Positions 9,890 to 21,900 of a DNA stretch of 32,970 nt are shown here, in pieces. Made by a program: the position numbers and the translations under genes. The DNA lies in NCBI GenBank assembly GCA_030640625.1, contig DAOWJB010000270.1:1-32970 (forward strand), written 5' to 3'. Source of the DNA: Bacteroides sp. (lineage in GTDB: Bacteria > Bacteroidota > Bacteroidia > Bacteroidales > SM23-62). Under the pieces are notes generated by a model, which was given only the letters and a program-made list of their open reading frames with translations, did no database searches and was not told where the DNA came from. Numbering within the stretch: position 1 is the stretch's first letter; every line of letters begins with the position of its first letter.

Positions 9890-10796
9890 TAAAAACATAA
9901 TCAGGTATCTCGACGGGGAAATGCCGGAAGATGAGAAGCTGAGGTTTGAGGAAAAAATGTCAAGAAACCCTGAATTGGCAAGGAAAGTGAAAGAGATTAG
10001 GAAATTACAGGAGCTGGCAGGTAAAGCTTTGAGGAAAGAGGAGGATCCGGAGGAAAACCTGGATCAGGAGACCAGGGATGAGATCCGGCAGTCCGTGGAC
10101 GATTTTAAGGAAGAAGATAAAGCTGCATCCATTCCGAATGATTTCAATGAAACTATAAAAAGTGCCGGGAAGGCATTTGAAGAAAAGAGGGAGAAAAGTC
10201 AGCATAAACCTGATGATGATCGTCCCGGGCCAGATGAGGGTCATCCTGAAGCTGGATCAGGGTTTTTTCTGTCCAACATCAAGCAAATCAGGCGTATCTG
10301 GTTCACTGCCGCCGCTGTTGTTGTCATCGCCGTCATTGCCTCAATCCTCATTCTCAGACCTTTCGCAGACAAGCCGGCAAAGGATCTGTATGCGGAATAT
10401 TTTAAGGCATTTCCCAAGACGGAGGAAATGACCGAGCTTTCGAGGGCAGACAATGATCTGATGTTTGCCATAATAGTATATGAGGCTGGTGATTATGAAC
10501 GGGCCGCAATATTGTTTGAGATGCTGGCAGATAGCAGCAGACTCAGGGAATACTCGCTTTTATATGCTGGCAATGCCTATATGCACCTGAACCGTACTGA
10601 TAAGGCCATTGAAACATTTCAGGAACTCCTGGCTGATGCTTCGGATGAAATCATCCCAGCCACCAGGTGGTACATGGCATTATGTTATGTCAAGCTTGGA
10701 GATCCGGCTCTTTCCAGGGAACAGCTTGAGTTGATTCTAGAGACTGATTCCCCATTCCGGAAAGATGCCAGGATGCTGCTCCGGGATCTGCAGTGA
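9879..10796 (+). CDS. Single-pass membrane protein with a cytoplasmic N-terminus resembling anti-sigma factors and C-terminal TPR repeats
   Basis: Overlaps the sigma gene by 11 bp; 'IIRYLDGEMPEDEKLRFEEKMSRNPELARKVKEIRKLQ', TM segment 'IWFTAAAVVVIAVIASILIL', TPR 'EYSLLYAGNAYMHLNRTDKAIETFQELLADA'. Confidence 0.75.
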   Translation: MIDDKNIIRYLDGEMPEDEKLRFEEKMSRNPELARKVKEIRKLQELAGKALRKEEDPEENLDQETRDEIRQSVDDFKEEDKAASIPNDFNETIKSAGKAFEEKREKSQHKPDDDRPGPDEGHPEAGSGFFLSNIKQIRRIWFTAAAVVVIAVIASILILRPFADKPAKDLYAEYFKAFPKTEEMTELSRADNDLMFAIIVYEAGDYERAAILFEMLADSSRLREYSLLYAGNAYMHLNRTDKAIETFQELLADASDEIIPATRWYMALCYVKLGDPALSREQLELILETDSPFRKDARMLLRDLQ

Positions 10797-10867
10797 CTTC
10801 ATTTTACTGGCATAAAACAATGATTCTCTTAAGATTTTGTTATTTTTAACCCAAAGCATCCCTGAAC

Positions 10868-13060
10868 ATGGCGTCTTTCCCATTCTATAAACAATTAGAT
10901 GCGATGGATTGCGGGCCTTCCTGCCTGCGGATGATTGCCAAGTTTTATGGGAAATCCTATTCCCTGCAAACCCTGCGTGAGAAAAGCTACCTGTCAAGGG
11001 ATGGTGTTTCCATGATGGGGATTTCTGAGGCTGCGGAATCGATCGGATTCAGGACCATGGGGGTTTCTCTGACTCCGGAAAAACTATTTTCTTCGGCACC
11101 TTTACCTTTGGTTGTTCACTGGAAACAGAATCATTTCGTCGTGGTCTACAAGGTTGCCAAGGATACGGTATTTGTGGCTGATCCGGCATTCGGACTGGTG
11201 AAATATACCAAAAATGAATTTCTGAAAAACTGGATCAGCGTCCAGCAGGAAGGAGAAAAGAAAGGTTTGGCCCTGTTGCTGGAAACCACTCCGGATTTCT
11301 ATGCCGAAGAGGGGGAAGTAATTGACAAATCCAGTTTCCGGTTCCTTTTATCCTATATTAAACCGCACAAAAAGTATATTGTCCAGTTGATCCTCGGAAT
11401 GCTCCTCGGAAGTATTCTTCAGCTCCTGTTCCCCTTTCTTACCCAGTCCATTGTGGATGTGGGTATCAACAACCAGGATATCGGATTCATTTACCTGATC
11501 CTGATAGCCCAGCTTGTATTGTTCATCAGCCGGATGTCTGTGGATTTTATCCGGGGCTGGATACTTCTGCACCTGAGCACACGGATGAATATCTCACTGA
11601 TCTCTGATTTCCTGATCAAACTGATGAAACTCCCGCTTGGTTTCTTTGATATTAAGCTTATAGGCGATATTCTCCAGCGGATAGGTGATCACCGCAGGAT
11701 AGAATATTTCCTGACCAGTTCATCCCTGAATATCATGTTTTCCCTGGTGAATCTGCTGATCTTCGGGATTGTGCTGGCCGTCTATAGCTGGAAGATCCTG
11801 TTGCTGTTTGTTGTTGGAAGTTTTCTCTACTTCCTCTGGTTAAGCGTATTTATGCGGAAGCGTCGTGAACTGGATTTCAAACGGTTCTCCAACCTGGCAG
11901 ATAACCAGAGCAAATTGATCCAGCTGATTTATGGCATACAGGACATTAAGCTGTACCATGCTGAGCGGCAGAAACGATGGGAGTGGGAGAACATCCAGGG
12001 TTCCCTGTTCAAGGTCAATATCAAGTCCCTCGCCCTGACCCAATACCAGGAAGCAGGCGGGGTTTTCATCAATGAAACCAAGAATATACTGATCACTTTC
12101 CTGGCGGCTACTTCTGTTATACATGGAGACATGACCCTGGGTATGATGCTGGCAGTATCCTATATACTCGGGCAGTTAAACAGTCCCATTGAGCAAATGA
12201 TCCACTTCATGCATGTAACCCAGGACGCAAAAATCAGTCTGGAACGGCTGGGAGAGATCCACAAGGAGGAGAATGAGGAAAAAGAGGATAGAGGTGACAT
12301 GATCATCATGCCAGAAAGCAAAACGCTGGATATCAGGAAATTGTCATTTCAGTATGAAGGTCCCCATTCACGGAAGGTGCTGGATGGCGTAAACTTTGAG
12401 ATCCCTGCCGATAAGGTGACGGCAATCGTAGGCGTGAGCGGGAGCGGAAAAACCACCCTGGTTAAACTCTTGCTGGCCTTCTATCCACCGGTGGAAGGGG
12501 AGATCAGGGTAGGGGATACCACCCTTCAATCCCTGAGCCAGCAGCTCTGGAGAAGAAGATGTGGGGTGGTCATGCAGGATGGATATATTTTTTCAGATAC
12601 CATCGCCAGGAATATTTCCCTGGGAGAAGAATACATAGACCCGGATCGCCTGCTGGAGGCCGTTAAAATGGCGAATATCAAGGATTATATTGAATCCCTG
12701 CCAATCGGATATAACAGCAAGGTAGGAACCGGTGGACAATCACTCAGTGGGGGTGAAAAACAGCGGATACTGATCGCGCGTGCCATCTATAAACAACCTG
12801 AATTCCTCTTTATCGATGAGGGAACCTCTTCCCTGGATGCTGAAAATGAAAAAGTGATCATTGACAACCTGCAGGATTTTTTCAGGGACCGGACAGTGGT
12901 GGTGGTGGCTCATCGCCTTAGCACGGTAAAAAATGCAGATCAGATCGTGGTACTCGATAAGGGAAAAGTTGCCGAGATCGGCAAACATGATGAATTGATC
13001 GAAAAAAGGGGGAATTACTACGAGCTTGTTAAGAATCAGCTAGAACTTGGTTCAGAATAA
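10868..13060 (+). CDS. Peptidase-domain (C39) ABC transporter, bacteriocin/double-glycine-leader type exporter
   Basis: C39 motif 'QLDAMDCGPSCLRMIAKFYGK', 'HFVVVYKV', 'ADPAFG'; ABC TM region; Walker A 'GVSGSGKTT', signature 'LSGGEKQR', Walker B 'FLFIDEGTSSLD'. Confidence 0.93.
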   Translation: MASFPFYKQLDAMDCGPSCLRMIAKFYGKSYSLQTLREKSYLSRDGVSMMGISEAAESIGFRTMGVSLTPEKLFSSAPLPLVVHWKQNHFVVVYKVAKDTVFVADPAFGLVKYTKNEFLKNWISVQQEGEKKGLALLLETTPDFYAEEGEVIDKSSFRFLLSYIKPHKKYIVQLILGMLLGSILQLLFPFLTQSIVDVGINNQDIGFIYLILIAQLVLFISRMSVDFIRGWILLHLSTRMNISLISDFLIKLMKLPLGFFDIKLIGDILQRIGDHRRIEYFLTSSSLNIMFSLVNLLIFGIVLAVYSWKILLLFVVGSFLYFLWLSVFMRKRRELDFKRFSNLADNQSKLIQLIYGIQDIKLYHAERQKRWEWENIQGSLFKVNIKSLALTQYQEAGGVFINETKNILITFLAATSVIHGDMTLGMMLAVSYILGQLNSPIEQMIHFMHVTQDAKISLERLGEIHKEENEEKEDRGDMIIMPESKTLDIRKLSFQYEGPHSRKVLDGVNFEIPADKVTAIVGVSGSGKTTLVKLLLAFYPPVEGEIRVGDTTLQSLSQQLWRRRCGVVMQDGYIFSDTIARNISLGEEYIDPDRLLEAVKMANIKDYIESLPIGYNSKVGTGGQSLSGGEKQRILIARAIYKQPEFLFIDEGTSSLDAENEKVIIDNLQDFFRDRTVVVVAHRLSTVKNADQIVVLDKGKVAEIGKHDELIEKRGNYYELVKNQLELGSE

Positions 13061-13065
13061 TAACC

Positions 13066-14409
13066 ATGGAAGAAAAGGAAGCTCAAAAAATTGAAGTACG
13101 AAGTGATGAGGTCCAGGATATCCTGGGACAGATACCCTCATGGATCGTCAGATGGGGTACTGTGGTCATTTTGGCTACTATCCTGATCATCCTGGCGGGA
13201 AGCGGGCTTTTCAGGTATCCCGACATCAAACGGGCAGATATCCTGGTCACGACCGAGAATCCACCCGCCACCCTGATAGCCAGATCTGATGGTCAGATTG
13301 AAAGTCTTTTTGTCAGGGATAGCCAACTCGTTAAAATTAACACCCACCTGGCTGTGCTCGAGAATCCGGCAGATTATTCGGATGTAATAAGCTTGCGCTT
13401 TGACATCGAGGAGATCCGCACCATTATTGCCAACCTGGACAAGGAAGAATACATTCCGTTTACCAACACCTACACACTAGGAGAAATCCAATCTATCTAT
13501 GCGGAATTCATAAACCGCTACGAGGATTATTTCCAGTTCCTGGAACTGGATTACTATGTAAAAACCATTGAGTCAAAACAGGAGGAAATCAGAAGATTTG
13601 AGATTTATAATAACAGGCTCAGGGAACAGGTCCGCATCCTCAGAAAGGAGTACCAACTGGCACAGCGGCAATACAGCCGTGACTCCTCCCTGCATGTAGA
13701 CGGTGTTATTCCCGATGCGGATAAAGATAGATCGGAACAGAGCAAACTGGCTGCACAGTTAAAATATGAAGAATCCAGGGGAAATATGTCAGTCAATGAG
13801 ATCGAAATCTCAAAACTGGATCAGCAGGTGCTGGATCTGGAGCTGAAGGCCCAGGAGGAACGAGAACAGATGGAAACCGATGTCAGGGAGGCCTTTGAAA
13901 AACTGATTGGACAGATCGATATGTGGGGACAAAAGTATCTGCTCGAGGCACCCATAGACGGAGTGGTAAGTTTGACCAGGTACTATAGTGAAACCCAGAA
14001 TGTCCGGACAGGTGATAAGGTGCTGACCATCATACCTGCCAACCAGGGCGAGATTATCGGTAAAATTAACCTTCCCCTGGAAGGTTCGGGCAAGGTAAAG
14101 ATCGGCCAGCAGGTGAATATCCAGTTTGCGAATTTCCCACACCTTGAATATGGGATGGTCAGGGGGATCATCCGCACCATCAGCCAGGTCCCCAATGACC
14201 AGCTTTATGCGGTGGATGTTGAACTGCCGGATGGTCTGACCACCTACTATGGAATTGAGATCCCCTTCAACCAGGAAATGTTAGGCCGTGCCGAAATCAT
14301 CACCGATGACCGCGTCCTCATCGAGCGTATCTTTTCACCGATCCGATCTATTCTCACAGAGCAGAAAGAGACCCGGAGGTCTGCAGATGCAAATAATCAG
14401 GCAGAATAG
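13066..14409 (+). CDS. HlyD-family secretion (membrane fusion) protein
   Basis: Starts 5 bp after the ABC exporter; one N-terminal TM, coiled-coil hairpin, '[33 protein letters not shown]' lipoyl/barrel signature. Confidence 0.9.
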   Translation: MEEKEAQKIEVRSDEVQDILGQIPSWIVRWGTVVILATILIILAGSGLFRYPDIKRADILVTTENPPATLIARSDGQIESLFVRDSQLVKINTHLAVLENPADYSDVISLRFDIEEIRTIIANLDKEEYIPFTNTYTLGEIQSIYAEFINRYEDYFQFLELDYYVKTIESKQEEIRRFEIYNNRLREQVRILRKEYQLAQRQYSRDSSLHVDGVIPDADKDRSEQSKLAAQLKYEESRGNMSVNEIEISKLDQQVLDLELKAQEEREQMETDVREAFEKLIGQIDMWGQKYLLEAPIDGVVSLTRYYSETQNVRTGDKVLTIIPANQGEIIGKINLPLEGSGKVKIGQQVNIQFANFPHLEYGMVRGIIRTISQVPNDQLYAVDVELPDGLTTYYGIEIPFNQEMLGRAEIITDDRVLIERIFSPIRSILTEQKETRRSADANNQAE

Positions 14410-14455
14410 CGTTTTCCCGATTGTAAATAGTAATAACCTAAAATCTAAAAAATCA

Positions 14456-16003
14456 ATGAATCGTTTAATGTTCAAATTTGCCATTGGATCTGTCCTGTTG
14501 GCTGCTGCCACATGTTTTTATTCATGTGAGGAGCAGGTTACTGAACAGCCCAACATCCTTTTTATATTTTCAGATGATCATGCCTATCAGGCGGTAAGTG
14601 CTTACAATTTTGAGATAGGGAAATACGCACCCACCCCGAATATCGATCGCATTGCGGGTGAGGGGATGCGTTTTGACAAATGTTATGTAACCAATTCCAT
14701 CTGTGCTCCTTCGAGGGCCACTATTCTAACAGGGAAACACAGCCACGAAAATGGGGTGCTTACCAATCGCGAACGTTTCGACTCAACCATGGTTACCTTC
14801 CCAAGGATCCTGCAAGCGAACGGATACCAGACTGCCATCGTTGGCAAATGGCATTTGAAGACCACTCCTATGGGATTTGATTTCTGGGAAGTCTTGCCCG
14901 GACAGGGACATTATTATAATCCCGACTTCAGGACACCTGAGGGGACCATCAGGGTAAAGGGATATGTTACAGAGATAATTACCGACAAAGCCCTTGAATG
15001 GCTACAGGAAAAAAGGGATGAAACCAAACCTTTTATGCTAATGCTGCAGCATAAGGCACCGCACCGGCGATGGGAACCCGGACCAGGACAGTTGGGAATG
15101 TTCGATGATGTCGTCTTTCCGGAGCCAGGCAATCTGTTTGATGATTATGTGGGACGAGGTACCGCTGCGAAGGAGCAGGATATGACCATAGATAAGACAA
15201 TGCGTTTGGGAGGTGACCTGAAAGTCTGGGAAGACGAAGCGGATCCGGGCAGGGAAAGGTTTTTAGGGCGATTTGAAGATGACCAACGCAAGTCGTGGGA
15301 CGCCGTTTATGGTCCGGTTCGCGATACTTACCTCGATGCGAACCTATCCGGTGAGGAATTGGTCAGCTGGAAATACCAGCGATACATGCGTGATTACCTG
15401 GCCTGTATCCAGGCTGTTGATGAGAATATTGGCCGTGTTCTGGATTATCTTGAAGAGAGCGGTCTGGCAGAGAATACCATCGTGATTTATAATTCCGACC
15501 AGGGATTCTACCTTGGTGAACACGGATGGTTTGACAAGCGCTTCATGTATGAAGAATCATTGCGTACTCCCCTTCTGGTGCGCTGGCCAGGTGTGATTCA
15601 GCCAGGTCAGTTGAACGATGCTTTGGTTTCCAATCTTGACTTTGCCCAGACTTTCCTTGAAATTGCCGGTGCTGAGGCCCCGGATGAAATGCAGGGAGAA
15701 AGCCTGGTGCCGTTCTTTTATGGCCAAGCCCCTGAGAACTGGCGAAAAAGCCTTTACTATCACTATTATGAATTTCCGGGTGCCCACTCAGTCAGAAAGC
15801 ATGAAGGGGTGGCCACCAAACAATACAAACTGATGCATTTTTACAATCTTGATGAATGGGAACTCTATGACATGGCAAAAGATCCTGGTGAAATGCAAAG
15901 TGTGTATGATGATCCCGCCTACCAGGATGTTATTCCTGCCCTGAAGCAGGAGCTGGACAGCCTGAAATATTTATACAGGGTTCCAGTTCCCACCCTGCAT
16001 TAG
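14456..16003 (+). CDS. Sulfatase (S1 family, Cys-type formylglycine site), putative lipoprotein
   Basis: In-frame ATG at 14456 ([27 protein letters not shown]); '[19 protein letters not shown]'; active-site motif '[20 protein letters not shown]'. The listed 14288 start would overlap the HlyD gene and is unlikely. Confidence 0.92.
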   Translation: MNRLMFKFAIGSVLLAAATCFYSCEEQVTEQPNILFIFSDDHAYQAVSAYNFEIGKYAPTPNIDRIAGEGMRFDKCYVTNSICAPSRATILTGKHSHENGVLTNRERFDSTMVTFPRILQANGYQTAIVGKWHLKTTPMGFDFWEVLPGQGHYYNPDFRTPEGTIRVKGYVTEIITDKALEWLQEKRDETKPFMLMLQHKAPHRRWEPGPGQLGMFDDVVFPEPGNLFDDYVGRGTAAKEQDMTIDKTMRLGGDLKVWEDEADPGRERFLGRFEDDQRKSWDAVYGPVRDTYLDANLSGEELVSWKYQRYMRDYLACIQAVDENIGRVLDYLEESGLAENTIVIYNSDQGFYLGEHGWFDKRFMYEESLRTPLLVRWPGVIQPGQLNDALVSNLDFAQTFLEIAGAEAPDEMQGESLVPFFYGQAPENWRKSLYYHYYEFPGAHSVRKHEGVATKQYKLMHFYNLDEWELYDMAKDPGEMQSVYDDPAYQDVIPALKQELDSLKYLYRVPVPTLH

Positions 16004-16020
16004 GTTTGGAAGTTCCAAAC
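16004..16020. terminator. Short palindrome GTTTGGAA-g-TTCCAAAC between convergent sulfatase and xylA
   Basis: Read directly; sits in the 18-bp gap between two convergent stop codons. Confidence 0.4.
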
Positions 16021-16021
16021 T

Positions 16022-17350
16022 TTAAATGTACTGGTTAATGATGGATTCATAGAGCTCCTGCTTTCCGCTGATCTGTGAAGGTTCACCATTTTTAATTGCC
16101 AGATCCCGCAGGTCTTCCAGGGTCAGTTTTCCGGCTTCAAAGGCAGCTCCGTCTCCACTGTCAAATGATGCATATCTCTCCTTGCGCATCTTCAGGAAAT
16201 CGGAATCTGATCTTACCTTGTCAGCTACAATGAGTGCACGTGCAAAAGAATCCATGGCTGCAATGTGGGCAATGAAAATATCCTCCAGGTCTGTGGAATT
16301 TCTTCGCGTCTTGGCATCGAAATTTACTCCACCGGTTGTAAATCCACCCATATCAAGAATTACCAACATGGATTCTACAAGTTCATAAATGTTGATTGGG
16401 AACTGGTCTGTATCCCACCCGTTCTGATAATCTCCCCGGTTGGCATCCATGCTGCCAAGTAATCCTGCATCTGCAGCCACCTGCAGATCATGCTGGAAGG
16501 TATGTCCCGCCAGTGTCGCATGGTTCACCTCAACATTCAACTGGAAATCTCCTGCCAGTCCATACTTATTCAGGAAGCCAATTACGGTTGCAGCATCAAA
16601 ATCATACTGGTGCTTTGTGGGTTCCATTGGTTTTGGTTCCACAAGGAAGGTTCCTTTGAATCCCTGTTTTCGGGCATAATCCCTGGCCATGGTCAGGAAT
16701 TGGGCCATGTGGTCCAGTTCCCTTTTCATATTGGTATTCAGGAGGGACATATAACCTTCCCGGCCACCCCAGAAAACATAATTTTCGCCACCAAGTTCTA
16801 TGGTGACATCCAGGGCATTTTTAACCTGGGTGCCTGCCCATGGAATGACAGAGAAATCAGGATTTGTAGCAGCCCCGTTCATATATCTTTTGTGGGAGAA
16901 GAGGTTGGCAGTCCCCCAAAGAAGCTTTATCCCGGATGCAGCCTGTTTGGTTTTGGCATAATCCACCATGGTTTGCAGGCGCTTCTCTGATTCTGTTATT
17001 GAATCACCTTCATTAACAATATCAAAATCATGGAAACAGTAGAAGGGGATGCCTATTTTTGAAATAAATTCGAATGCTGCATCCATTTTTTCTTTGGCAT
17101 TCAGGATGGGATCTGATTGCCGGGCCCAGGGAAAGTCCTTGGTGCCAGGACCAAATGGGTCTCCGCCTGTACCGGTCATGGTATGCCAGTACGCAACGGC
17201 GAAGCGGAAATGATCCTTTATGCTTTTGCCATCAATCTTCTGGTCTTCATCATAGTATTTAAACGCCAGGGGATTTCTTGATTCTTTTCCTTCAAATTTG
17301 ATTTTCCCGATTCCTGGGAAAAATTCTTTGTCTCCGGTTAAGTAGTCCAT
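16022..17350 (-). CDS. xylA: Xylose isomerase
   Basis: '[26 protein letters not shown]', '[14 protein letters not shown]', '[29 protein letters not shown]', '[30 protein letters not shown]' match bacterial XylA. Confidence 0.96.
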   Translation of the reverse strand: MDYLTGDKEFFPGIGKIKFEGKESRNPLAFKYYDEDQKIDGKSIKDHFRFAVAYWHTMTGTGGDPFGPGTKDFPWARQSDPILNAKEKMDAAFEFISKIGIPFYCFHDFDIVNEGDSITESEKRLQTMVDYAKTKQAASGIKLLWGTANLFSHKRYMNGAATNPDFSVIPWAGTQVKNALDVTIELGGENYVFWGGREGYMSLLNTNMKRELDHMAQFLTMARDYARKQGFKGTFLVEPKPMEPTKHQYDFDAATVIGFLNKYGLAGDFQLNVEVNHATLAGHTFQHDLQVAADAGLLGSMDANRGDYQNGWDTDQFPINIYELVESMLVILDMGGFTTGGVNFDAKTRRNSTDLEDIFIAHIAAMDSFARALIVADKVRSDSDFLKMRKERYASFDSGDGAAFEAGKLTLEDLRDLAIKNGEPSQISGKQELYESIINQYI

Positions 17351-17449
17351 CGTTGATTTATTAGTTTATATAAAGATTATTAAAATTTTAAAATTAGATG
17401 CTAAAATAACTAAAGTTTAACAGCTGACCCAATGCTGGCAAGAGGAGTG

Positions 17450-17512
17450 CATAACCCCGATGCCGGGTTATGAAAAATACAAAGCTATTACCCCCCTCTT
17501 TTTTTGTATTTT
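17450..17512. promoter_or_regulatory. Two consecutive inverted repeats in the divergent xylA / URO-D-like intergenic region
   Basis: CATAACCC-cgatgcc-GGGTTATG (17450-17472), then AAAATACAAA (17474-17483) ... TTTGTATTTT (17503-17512). Read directly; function inferred. Confidence 0.4.
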
Positions 17513-17550
17513 AGGCCCTGTGTAATGAGATTGTTTGCTTTATTATTGCA

Positions 17551-18741
17551 TTGCAAATACAAAACGATACCTTGAAGAGAACTGAAAATGCTCTTAGAAA
17601 GTTAGATCGCCTGATGAAAGCCGTCCGGCACCAGGAACCTGACCGGGTACCCATCAGTGATTTTTTTTGGGGAGGGTTCATCCGCAGGTGGCGTAAAGAG
17701 CTGAACCTGGAAGACGGAACAGATCCTTATAAGTATTACGATCTGGATATGTACGTACTTACGGCTAATATGGATCCCCACATCAGGGAATTTCAAATAC
17801 TGAAGGAGGATGAAGAGGAGGTCCTGGTAAAAACCGGCTTCGAGACAACCATCCGTAAAAGATTTGATTTTCCGATGCCGGAGCAGATCAGCTGGGATAC
17901 TGACAGTATTGAGAAACTGCTTGCCTTCGAATTTGATGATCCTTATGACAGGCGGAGATTTTACGAGGCCGGGGATGACCAGATCAACGGCGTTGGAGAT
18001 GGCTTTTACCCGGATACTCCGGCCTGGAAGGATACCCTGGTTGAATTACGCAGGGAGATTCCCGTTTTCGGAGGGGTGATAGAGTGTTCGGAGTGCCTGA
18101 CCCGCCTGATCGGTCAGATGAATAACCTGTTATGGATCGGCATGTACCCAGATGAACTGGGAAATGCCATCAATCGGATCGGAGAATTTTACCTTAACAT
18201 ATGCAAAGCTGAGCTGGAGGCATCAGCAGGGCTTCTTGACGGGATGGTCATCTGGGGTGATATCGCTTTCAAACAGGGACCGCTGTTCGATCCCGAGTAC
18301 TGGAGAACCTATTATAAGCCATGGGTGAAAGCGATGGTGGATGAATGTCATAAGCACAACATACCCGTGATGTACCATGGCTGCGGTAATGTGAATATTG
18401 TCTTCCAGGACTATATTGATATCGGCGTGGATATCTATAATCCCCTGGAGGTTAAGGCCGGTATGGATACACTGGAACTAAGAAGAAAATACGGACACAG
18501 CATTGTCCTCTGCGGTAATAATGATATTACCTTATGGGAACGGGGAGACCGGGATGAAATTCGCAGGGAGGTCATGCGGATCCTGAATGCCGCAAAGGGA
18601 GGAGGTTTGATTTTTCAATCAGACCATTCGGTTTCATCGAATGTTTCGGGTCATACCTATGATTACATTGTAAACCTTGTCCGGGATCACGGCAGTTACC
18701 CATTGGATCTCGGAGAATTCGACGAAGATATCTTATGTTAA
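17551..18741 (+). CDS. Uroporphyrinogen decarboxylase-family (URO-D / MtaA-CmuA-like) protein
   Basis: 'RLMKAVRHQEPDRVPIS' start motif; 'MVIWGDIAFKQGPLFDPEYWRTYYKPWVKAMVDECHKHNIPVMYHGCGNVNIVFQDYIDIGVDIYNPLEVKAGMD' resembles the His/Cys region of MtaA-like methyltransferases. Listed start is TTG; first in-frame ATG is 17614. Confidence 0.85.
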   Translation: MQIQNDTLKRTENALRKLDRLMKAVRHQEPDRVPISDFFWGGFIRRWRKELNLEDGTDPYKYYDLDMYVLTANMDPHIREFQILKEDEEEVLVKTGFETTIRKRFDFPMPEQISWDTDSIEKLLAFEFDDPYDRRRFYEAGDDQINGVGDGFYPDTPAWKDTLVELRREIPVFGGVIECSECLTRLIGQMNNLLWIGMYPDELGNAINRIGEFYLNICKAELEASAGLLDGMVIWGDIAFKQGPLFDPEYWRTYYKPWVKAMVDECHKHNIPVMYHGCGNVNIVFQDYIDIGVDIYNPLEVKAGMDTLELRRKYGHSIVLCGNNDITLWERGDRDEIRREVMRILNAAKGGGLIFQSDHSVSSNVSGHTYDYIVNLVRDHGSYPLDLGEFDEDILC

Positions 18742-18908
18742 CACCTGCTCCAAACCCGGTTCTTGGAACCACCAATCATGCCATCGGCGGCAAATAAGAG
18801 ATTGGAAGCCTGGTTAAAAGAAAACAAATGAGCCGGGCTCCCTGCATGGAGTTCCTTTCCAAATAGCTCTTAAATTGTTCTTCCGCCATCAAAGTTTTAA
18901 TTAATTTT

Positions 18909-21900
18909 ATGGGATCAAAAAGCATATCCATGAAAAGTAATTATTCCGGACATATGTTCATGCGTATTTTGATTACCATGATCCTCTGTTCTTTCCTGTT
19001 CCCTCAGTGTCAAAACAGGAAATCCTCCCGGCAGGATAAGCAGGATGAAATACAAAAGAAAACCGATGATGAGTTACGCTCAGAAAAGATATTAACCGCC
19101 AGAACCATGGGACTGGCTTACCTGGAGGAAGATAAACTGGATGAGGCGGCAAGTGAATTCCAAAAACTCATCGAACTGGCGCCCCGGGAGGCTATCGGTT
19201 ATGCTAACCTGGGACTGGTATACCTCAGAATGGGTCGATATGATGAGGCTGAAAAACAATTGCTGCAAGCCCGGGAACTGGACCCTGGTGATCCTGACAT
19301 CCGTCTGAACCTGGCCAAGGTTTACGAATACCAGAATAAGTCGGATAAGTCCATTATGGAGCTGAAAAAAAGCATTGAGATTGATCCAGGGCATGTACAG
19401 ACGCTTTACACCCTGGCAGAGATCTATGGGCGGGCTTCAGATAAATACTCCATGCAGCAGTGGGAGAAATACATGAAAAAAACGGTGGTAGCCTCACCCG
19501 GTAACATTGTACCCCGCCTGCATCTGATCGAGATGCTGCTTCGGAATGGTAAAACCGATGAAACGTTGGGCCAACTGGAAGAACTTCAGCGTGTATTCCC
19601 GGACCTGCCGGCAGAGGTGCTGACCTGGTACAACGGTGCCCTGGAGTCCCTGCATGCATCAGATACCGGGGAGGCGCTGACCAAAATAATGGTATTTCAT
19701 AACACCCTGAAACTTACCAATCAATATCACATCGGGGTTGCAGAACTTAAAGGATCTTCGGGCTCCTCTATGGGTGTTCCGGTTTTCTCCTTTTCTGCAC
19801 GTGCACCCATATACGTTCCGGATGGGGTCACCATCCTGGAAACCATTCGCTTTACAGATGTTACCGCTGCTGCGGGTCTGGAATTGTCCTCCCTTACCGG
19901 GGAAAAATCCGGACAAGCGGATGATAAGAGATCACCCGGGGGATCATCTGAAGGAAATCCTGGCATCCCGGGACATGCAAAATATAAAACACACCTGGCA
20001 TTGGGTGACCTGGATCATGACGGTGACCAGGATCTGTATCTGGGGACATGGCTGGAAGATGAATCCCGTTACCGGCATTTTCTTTTTCTGGCAGATATGG
20101 GCAGGTTCACGGATATTTCCAAAAAGGCCGGTCTCAGTCATAAGGGACCTGAAACCAATGCCCTGTTTGCAGATTATGACAATGATGGCTGGCTTGATCT
20201 GCTGGTGATCAGGGAAGGATCATGCATCCTCTATAAAAGTATTACTGAAGGTAAATACAGAAATCTTACCGGGAAAGCAGATCTTTCCGGAAACGGAAAG
20301 GGGATTAAAGCCCTCTTTTTCGATATGGACCATGAAGGCGATCTTGATTTATTTGTTGCCGGATCAGGCAAAAACAGTCTTTCCAGGAACAACGGGGACG
20401 GCAGCTTTACCGATCAATCCGCCTATTCAGGCCTGCAGGGCGGGGAAACCATAAGCCTGGATGCCTGTTTCGGGGATTTTGATGACGACGGTGACATTGA
20501 CCTTTTCGTATTGAATCAGGACGGGGATAATGAACTTTATTTCAACCAGCGGGAAGGAAAGTTCAGCAATGTAACCGGTGAAAGCGGTCTTTCCGGTTTA
20601 CAAGGTTCAGTCGCTGTTGCATGCGGTGATTATAATAATGACGGCTGCCTCGACCTCTTTATTGCAGCCATGCAACCTGGTCAATATGAGCTGTTCAGGA
20701 ACAGGGGGAACGGATCCTTTCAGAAGGATGAGTCGTTTGCGGAAAACCTGGACATTCTCAGAAATACCCAGGCAGCGGATGTTTCGTTCTTTGATTTTGA
20801 CAATGATGGTTACCTTGACCTTCTGATATCCGGCAAATCATCCGAATCAGCACAGAGAGGAATTCATTTATTGCATAATGAGGGGGATGGAATATTCGAG
20901 GATGTCTCACATTTATTGCCCGAAGATTTATTGGGTGGGGGTGAAATAGGGATCGCCGATTACAATGAGGATGGAGACCTGGATATATTCCTGGCCGGGA
21001 AAGACGGGGGTATTCACCTGCTTCGTAACGACGGTGGTAATGCCAACCACCGGCTGCAGGTACGCCTGGTCGGTGTGAAAGCAGGCAGTGGCAAGAACAA
21101 TCATTTTGGGATCGGGACAAAGATTGAGGTGCGTGCAGGTGATCTTTACCAGATGAAGGTGGTTACCGAACCCGTTGTTCATTTTGGACTTGCACAGCGA
21201 TCTCGTGCGGATGTGGTTCGGATCCTCTGGACAAACGGTACACCGCAGAATATTTTTTCACCGGGTGTTGAACAGGACCTCGTAGAAGAACAGCAATTGA
21301 AAGGATCATGCCCTTTCCTCTACACCTTTGACGGTGAGCAATTTACCTTTGTAAAAGATATTATGTGGCACTCCGCCCTTGGCATGCCCCTGGGTATTAT
21401 GGGAGGCACTACTACCTATGGATTTTCAGAGGCCTCCATGGATTATATGAAAATACCGGGAAATAAACTCCGCCCCCGTGACGGCAAATACATCATCCAG
21501 ATAACGGAAGAATTATGGGAAACCATCTATCTTGACGAAGTTGAACTGATCGTACTGGACCACCCGGATACAATAGAGGTCCTGGTGAATGAAAAGTTTT
21601 CTCCTCCTCCATATCCGGAATACAGGATTTATCGTATTTCTGATAAGATCTTTCCCCTGTCTGCAAAGGACGGAAAGGGGAACGATGTTCTGGATATGCT
21701 CCTGGAAGAGGATGACAGATATGTTTCAAACTTCCTGAAAACAGGCTACCAGGGCATCACCGAGATGAGGGAGCTGATTCTCGATCCGGGACCGGTGGAA
21801 AATGCAGAGAATCTTCATCTCTTCCTTCATGGCTGGATCTTTCCAACAGATGCCAGCATCAATTATGCCATTGCCCAGTCAGGAAAAATTAAGGTTGCTA

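Noticed and set aside
10797-10867. Gap between the TPR gene and C39 exporter examined for a double-glycine precursor peptide
   Set aside because: No ORF with a GG/GA leader in this 71-bp gap; nothing supportable.
14288-14455. N-terminal extension of the sulfatase ORF (start at 14288)
   Set aside because: Overlaps the HlyD C-terminus in another frame; the downstream ATG at 14456 gives a proper lipoprotein signal peptide.
16490-16990. 166-aa plus-strand ORF antisense to xylA
   Set aside because: xylA is unambiguous on the minus strand; this ORF has no recognisable motif.
18742-18831. Short open stretch after the URO-D-like stop reading ...RFLEPPIMPSAANKRLEAWLKENK*
   Set aside because: Could be a C-terminal gene remnant but it is too short (about 30 codons) to assign or to separate from chance.
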